A DNA stretch of 64,000 bases from Hippasteria phrygiana. Taxonomy: Eukaryota; Echinodermata; Asteroidea; Valvatida; Goniasteridae. Positions 62,601-64,000 of this stretch are shown one piece after another. Every line of letters starts with the position of its first letter. The stretch's first letter is position 1. The notes beneath the pieces are model-generated. The model was not told the DNA's origin, did not search any database, and worked only from the letters and a program-made list of their open reading frames with translations. The stretch covers positions 124,001 through 188,000 of the forward strand of contig JAZGUH010000565.1 in assembly GCA_037893225.1 (NCBI GenBank), read 5' to 3'. A program made the position numbers and the translations under genes.

Positions 62601-63850
62601 ACTGGCAGAAGCGGGATTCGAACCTGCGACCTCTGGGTTACCGTACCGGCGCTCTACCAACTGAGCTATCTTGCCCTATGTTGGCGGTCTCCCAAATTGT
62701 CAGTATCTTTGTTCGGGTGGGCGCTAGTCAGAAGTCATAAACCCAGAATGCCGTATAGCCAGGGATCACACCCAATTTTACGATACAACCTTGGAAGCGA
62801 CATTGTGGGGATCACTCAATGAGGATACGACTTTTTAACTTATAATTCGTCAAACAATCCACAAGGGAAACTGACTAGGTAAATTTGAATACATTTTCAA
62901 AGTAAACAAAGAAACTGACAGGAGCAGGATTCGAACCTGTGACCTCTGGGTTACCGTACCGGCGCTCTACCAACTGAGCTATCTTGCCCTATGTTGGCGG
63001 TCTCCCAAATTGTCAGTATCTTTGTTCGGGTGGGCGCTAGTCAGAAGTCATAAACCCAGAACGCCGTATAGCCAGGGATCACACCCAATTTTACGATACA
63101 ACCTGGGAAGCGACATTGTGGGGATCACTCAATGAGTGATACGACTTTTTAACTTATAATTCATCAAACAATCCACAAGGGAAACTGACTAGGTAAATTT
63201 GAATACATTTTCAAAGTGAACAAAGAAACTGGCAGGAGCGGGATTCGAACCTGCAATCTCCGGGTTACTGTACCGACGCTCTACCAACTGAGCTATCTTG
63301 CCCTATGTTGCCAGTTTCTTTGTTCACTTTGAAAATATATTCAAATTTACCTAGTCAGTTTCCCTTGTGGATTGTTTGACGAATTAATTTAATTTAATTC
63401 AATTCATAATTTGTCTACGTTAAAACAGAAATTTTGTGCCCACTGACACTACACTAAACACAATAAAAAACACAAAACAGAACACAATAAAATCTAAGGT
63501 AACGCACATTCGTAGAAAACATAAAAACACACTACTAAGATTGGCAGGAAAAGTGTCAATTGAACTACGAACAACAGAGCACAGAAATGTCAAGTGGTGG
63601 TCGCCACGGTGCAGCGCCCTAAATTTTTCCTAAATTAAAAATGTTAAAATCCCAAAACGGACTTTCCGGTGAAAAATCTCTGTTTCTGCTTGTAACTCAG
63701 GACGCCACAGTGCATCTTTCTGCTTGTTTCTTTTAATAGGCCGCATCACAAATACCAGACTCCGCTTACCTTTAGATGAGCCAGAATTGGAAGAATAAAT
63801 GCAGCGGTTTTTCCAGAGCCAGTGGGTGCGCATGCCAACATCTCCCGTCG
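38634..63850 (-). CDS. DDX52: DDX52 (Rok1), DEAD-box RNA helicase; ten 3' exons, 5' end outside window
   Basis: Nucleolar ATP-dependent RNA helicase needed for 18S rRNA maturation (family knowledge). Exons in transcript order: 63,770-63,850; 60,461-60,635; 58,250-58,322; 48,804-49,007; 47,747-47,837; 45,642-45,764; 44,372-44,598; 42,289-42,360; 39,633-39,725; 38,634-38,862. That is 455 codons plus stop, with phases agreeing; about 200 N-terminal residues are missing. Motifs in order: [11 protein letters not shown], Ia SPTRELANQ, Ib TTPNRL, II VDESD (DESD is the DDX52/Rok1 form), [39 protein letters not shown]; then the family tail [10 protein letters not shown] and a lysine-rich end. Exon 9 can read through its donor (AAAAA/GTAATA) to a TAA at 39,629-39,631, giving a shorter C-terminus. 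Intron 3 (9.2 kb) holds a hAT-derived gene on the same strand, and intron 7 a Crypton-like ORF on the other strand. Confidence 0.95.
39928..40409. mobile_element. hAT-like MITE, TAGGGCTG family (copy 3)
   Basis: A 482-bp element, TAGGGCTGTTCATTTTCG to GGGACAGCCCTA, with an exact 8-bp duplication TCGCGCGA at 39,920-39,927 and 40,410-40,417. Confidence 0.92.
40435..40572. repeat. 17-bp minisatellite
   Basis: Units of GACGCAGGACGCTGATG and its GACGCCGG variant, about eight copies, directly right of the MITE above. Confidence 0.85.
41345..41930. repeat. CTTTCCTTACC repeat fused to a C-tract family copy
   Basis: 41,345-41,800 is a relative of the element at 16,850-17,300 (CTTATCTTCCCCCAGTACCA, GGAAAGGTCCGAACAAG). 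It breaks into AATTCTTTTCAGATGTCTAG with a G run (41,822-41,840) and the GTAACAATAGTCTGGAG block of the C-tract family. Confidence 0.65.
42785..43201 (+). CDS. Crypton / DUF3504-like N-terminal domain protein (139 codons)
   Basis: A single-exon ORF starting at ATGGCGGCC in good context and ending TAA, with an AATAAA at 43,266-43,271. The N-terminal part ([52 protein letters not shown]) and the segment [16 protein letters not shown] resemble Crypton-derived tyrosine-recombinase relatives such as the KCTD1/QRICH1/ZMYM DUF3504 group. In those, the segment after KGKG leads into the catalytic domain; here it ends within 13 residues, so the recombinase core is absent. An alternative upstream ATG at 42,752 adds 11 codons. 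It could be a truncated transposon gene, a captured host exon, or a short DNA-binding remnant. The family call rests on memory of motif style. Confidence 0.65.
   Translation: MAAELPELPRFVLLTDDEILELVSNADAPNTKRQIKYAVKRLDEFARHAGTTIEALTNSELDNFLSRFYAGLRKENGTLYTKKSMHAIRYGLEMPVRGIDINDAKLYVDSTRVYNAMMVKLKKAGKGTFLTVRDFSRQ
43266..43271 (+). terminator. Poly(A) signal after the Crypton-like ORF
   Basis: AATAAA, 64 bp beyond the stop codon, before the right inverted arm. Confidence 0.55.
44195..44312. mobile_element. hAT-like MITE, TAGGGCTG family, 3' fragment (copy 5)
   Basis: The block CAAACCGGCAAAAAGGTATT, CGAATATTCGGTTGATGATTG and CGGAGACAGCTCTA matches the right halves of the fuller copies. The left part has decayed. 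Confidence 0.65.
44640..45275. other. DDX52 intron 6, AT-rich part
   Basis: AT-rich, with no gene, repeat copy or RNA gene recognised. Confidence 0.4.
45276..45567. mobile_element. Partial piggyBac-like element and CGAGTTTACTCGAC fragment
   Basis: TTAAGCCCTGTCCGCACTG at 45,278, with AGTCTAGTGCGGACAG and AAAGTCCAGTGCGGACAG inside, matches the right part of the element at 16,064-16,701 in reverse. It runs into GTAAACTCGACATTGTTAAG and ends TTAA at 45,564-45,567. Confidence 0.65.
45836..46665 (+). mobile_element. LINE C-terminal fragment followed by TTTAAAACCG repeat
   Basis: 45,836-45,925 (plus) encodes [20 protein letters not shown], a relative of the minus-strand LINE at 35.5 kb. Then come a repeat with ATCATGGCACCTGGTGTGCT (also at 58,550 and 48,045) and, from about 46,075, a repeat with several CGTTTAAAACCG motifs shared with 57,180-57,670. 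At 46,627-46,663 the sequence CCCAGCACATATTTATTCCC is an empty site for the element at 57.67 kb. Confidence 0.6.
47230..47530. mobile_element. Short relative of the hairpin-armed element, no ORF
   Basis: Keeps both inverted arms (CACCTGAATAAAATTCCC and GAGAATTTATTCAGGTGTT) and the right hairpin (GCCTCGTGGAATGTCCC with its complement), with a middle of only about 100 bp. Compare 42,445-43,560. Confidence 0.75.
49079..49525. mobile_element. MITE with TGTGACCGGCTCTGC ends
   Basis: TGTGACCGGCTCTGCAAAAA is inverted at the right (TTTTTGCAGAGCCGGTCACA); 447 bp; subterminal TATTATGTCGCA on both sides. Same style as the element at 57,673-58,115. DDX52 intron 3. Confidence 0.8.
49798..50524. mobile_element. 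hAT-like MITE, TAGGGCTG family (copy 4), interrupted
   Basis: TTGGGGCTGTTCATTTTCG to GGGACAGCCCTA with an exact 8-bp duplication CATTTCAT at 49,790-49,797 and 50,525-50,532. A further MITE at about 50,042-50,271 splits it. Confidence 0.9.
50042..50271. mobile_element. Nested MITE with TATAGRTCTCTCTCA ends
   Basis: TATAGATCTCTCTCA and TATAGGTCTCTCTCA (right, complement), about 230 bp. The sister copies at 22.2 and 39.9 kb lack it. The exact target duplication (TA or TATA) is ambiguous because the ends are palindromic. Confidence 0.85.
50557..50735 (+). mobile_element. tRNA-Ser-like SINE, family 2 (copy 3)
   Basis: Nearly identical to the copy at 8.7 kb: GTGGTCGAGTGGTAAGAC, CTGCACTAGAAAGCAG, perfect T arm GTGGG/CCCAC, and the same tail to AGGGCAAAACCCA. 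Confidence 0.88.
50850..51370. repeat. TGTTGGATT minisatellite (locus 3), interrupted by a MITE
   Basis: Diverged units (TGTTGGATTGAGCAG, TGTTGGATTCAGCAGAC, TGTTGGATTTAGCAGGG) on both sides of the MITE at 50,898-51,131. Same core as the arrays at 10.0 and 13.1 kb. Confidence 0.75.
50898..51131. mobile_element. hAT-like MITE, CAGAG family (copy 3)
   Basis: CAGAGTTGTATTCGAGTCCC ends; exact 8-bp duplication CCTGTTGG at 50,890-50,897 and 51,132-51,139; 234 bp. Confidence 0.92.
51371..52296. other. No gene seen; AT-rich, downstream of the hAT-derived gene
   Basis: AT-rich DDX52 intron 3 sequence with no recognised repeat. It presumably includes the 3' UTR of the hAT-derived gene; ATTAAA-type signals exist but none stands out. 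Confidence 0.4.
52297..56159 (-). CDS. hAT-transposase-derived gene, ZNF862-like (10 exons), exon 2 disrupted
   Basis: Exons in transcript order: 55,946-56,159; 54,943-55,288; 54,637-54,834; 54,370-54,531; 54,021-54,215; 53,612-53,866; 53,241-53,423; 52,987-53,115; 52,692-52,932; 52,297-52,499, roughly 700 codons. Exons 1-2 give a TTF-type zinc-finger region ([34 protein letters not shown]). The RNase-H-like transposase core follows: first Asp in [14 protein letters not shown], second in [12 protein letters not shown], then [37 protein letters not shown] and SLEREASE; the last exons have [30 protein letters not shown] and [10 protein letters not shown], the hAT dimerisation end. Eight of nine junctions keep phase. 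Exon 2 has an in-frame TAA (55,096-55,098 region) and a net frameshift near 54,975, so it is either a recent pseudogene, an assembly error, or spliced differently. It lies wholly in DDX52 intron 3 on the same strand. Confidence 0.82.
55310..55945. other. Intron 1 of the hAT-derived gene with short direct repeats
   Basis: Three or four diverged units around ATGGGCGGTTAGCC and TTTTTAAATTCATGTGAAAA at about 55,500, 55,580 and 55,715. No coding sequence. Confidence 0.6.
56325..56368. repeat. Perfect 44-bp palindrome
   Basis: CTCATAAAAGTAGCCCCTGC is followed immediately by its full complement, with TATA at the centre and no spacer. It lies 166 bp upstream of the start codon of the hAT-derived gene. 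Confidence 0.95.
56390..57670. repeat. Repeat-derived spacer in DDX52 intron 3
   Basis: Holds CATGTAC-rich tracts (56,490-56,530), a copy of the 19.1-kb repeat (56,530-56,740), CGTATCGGG repeats (56,960-57,050) and a TTTAAAACCG-family copy (57,180-57,670). No gene seen. Confidence 0.55.
57673..58115. mobile_element. MITE with GTGACCCGCTCTGG ends
   Basis: TGTGACCCGCTCTGGAAAAA is inverted at the right (TTTTTCTGGAGCGGGTCACA); 443 bp. It splits the sequence CCCAGCACATATTTATTCCC, which is intact at 46.63 kb, with ATTT on both sides of the insertion. Confidence 0.85.
58690..59090. mobile_element. Head-to-head pair of family 1 tRNA-like SINE heads (second pair)
   Basis: A minus-strand head at 58,757-58,832 and a plus-strand head at 58,980-59,062, separated by about 150 bp of leader sequence; outer tails are TTTCAAAGCGAACAAAGAAA and its near complement. 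It begins at CGTCAAACAATCCACAAGGG, as in the 18.1-kb pair. Confidence 0.85.
59622..60083. repeat. Foldback element with arms of about 220 bp
   Basis: Left arm TTAAAGATGATGTCGATTGC through CTGCCATGAAATAACAAAAA, GCTGCGGGCAGCAAATAATT and CGAACTCCTCTTTTG; right arm is its near complement, ending TCAGCAATCAACATCATTTT. The loop near 59,850 is under 20 bp. DDX52 intron 2. Confidence 0.9.
60816..61212. mobile_element. MITE, GGCGATTGTGTAG family (second copy)
   Basis: Diverged copy of 24,743-25,205 with shared inner blocks (ATTCTAATGACATCATTTTT, CGTTTTACCCCAAAATTTC, CCCTGCCCTCTATCTACG). Just beyond it, GAGCTACTCGAACGCACCC (61,408) is the complement of GGGTGCGTTCGAGTAGCTC (60,697), so a larger inverted pair encloses the MITE. 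Confidence 0.7.
61740..62365. repeat. 43-bp minisatellite (GGAGGATT locus 2)
   Basis: About 14 units made of GGAGGATTTTGGAGGATTGA followed by GGATGAATGGTGATTGAAGC and ACA. Because 43 is not a multiple of three, each frame reads through all phases of the unit, which makes long ORFs in three minus-strand frames; they are not genes. Confidence 0.95.
62583..63390 (-). mobile_element. Tandem array of three family 1 SINE units, with an inverted tail
   Basis: tRNA-like heads at about 62,602-62,680, 62,915-62,993 and 63,229-63,305, all minus strand, spaced 313 and 314 bp. Each unit is head, leader (GGCGGTCTCCCAAATTGTCA, CCGTATAGCCAGGGATCAC), and tail (CAATCCACAAGGGAAACTGA). After the third head a tail in opposite orientation (TTTCTTTGTTCACTTTG to CCCTTGTGGATTGTTTGACG) closes the array, so the ends are inverted repeats. 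The flanks (62,440-62,575 and 63,640-63,700) match parts of the GTGACC-family MITE at 17.6 kb. DDX52 intron 1 as seen here. Confidence 0.85.
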
Positions 63851-64000
63851 CTGTAAAACACAACAAAAAAACACGAACATCAACATGAACCCCGGATTGC
63901 CAGAATTATTGTCTGCGTGTTAAATTGTGCCATTCTTACAAAGGACCAGTCGGAAGTCACATTCCTCCCTTTTGAGCTACAGGCAAAAATCCATTGAGGG

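Noticed and set aside
8125..63305. Functional tRNA genes at the A/B-box sequences
   Set aside because: All belong to repeated families with shared non-tRNA leaders and tails, mismatched acceptor or anticodon stems, and no clean cloverleaf; they are SINE heads.

Overview
This is animal nuclear DNA. It holds three interrupted protein genes, all on the minus strand and all with GT-AG introns, set in a dense mix of DNA transposons, miniature inverted-repeat elements (MITEs), tRNA-derived SINEs, LINE fragments and minisatellites. There are no operons, ribosome binding sites or CRISPR arrays. The protein sequences and repeat content suggest an invertebrate, perhaps a marine deuterostome, but I cannot name the species from sequence alone.

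Layout, left to right. (1) 0-11.6 kb: intergenic, with the endonuclease part of a LINE at the left edge, foldback and C-tract repeats, SINEs and nested MITEs. (2) 11,647-26,743 (-): a complete eight-exon SMARCB1/SNF5 gene (381 codons), a core subunit of SWI/SNF (BAF) chromatin remodellers; its introns hold two minisatellites, hAT-like MITEs, and two TTAA-flanked elements that each sit inside another repeat. (3) 29,026-34,543 (-): a complete five-exon short-chain dehydrogenase/reductase of the sniffer/C-factor type (248 codons). (4) 38,634-63,850 (-): the last ten exons found of DDX52 (Rok1), a DEAD-box RNA helicase of ribosome biogenesis; the 5' exons lie beyond the right edge.

Two further coding units lie inside DDX52 introns. 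At 52,297-56,159 (-) is a ten-exon gene derived from a hAT transposase (ZNF862-like family). Nine exons look intact; exon 2 has an in-frame stop and a frameshift. At 42,785-43,201 (+) is a 139-codon Crypton/DUF3504-type ORF with its own poly(A) signal, lying between inverted arms that end in hairpins; a shorter relative without the ORF is at 47.2 kb.

Much of the rest can be resolved into families because several copies occur in the same window. These include hAT-like MITEs with perfect 8-bp target duplications, Tc1/mariner-pogo-like MITEs at TA, piggyBac-like elements at TTAA, an ATAT-flanked GTGACC family, and two tRNA-derived SINE families, one of which forms head-to-head and tandem copies. 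Several filled sites can be compared with an empty site elsewhere in the window. All exon calls are hand translations judged by splice sites, phase and remembered family similarity; no search was run.
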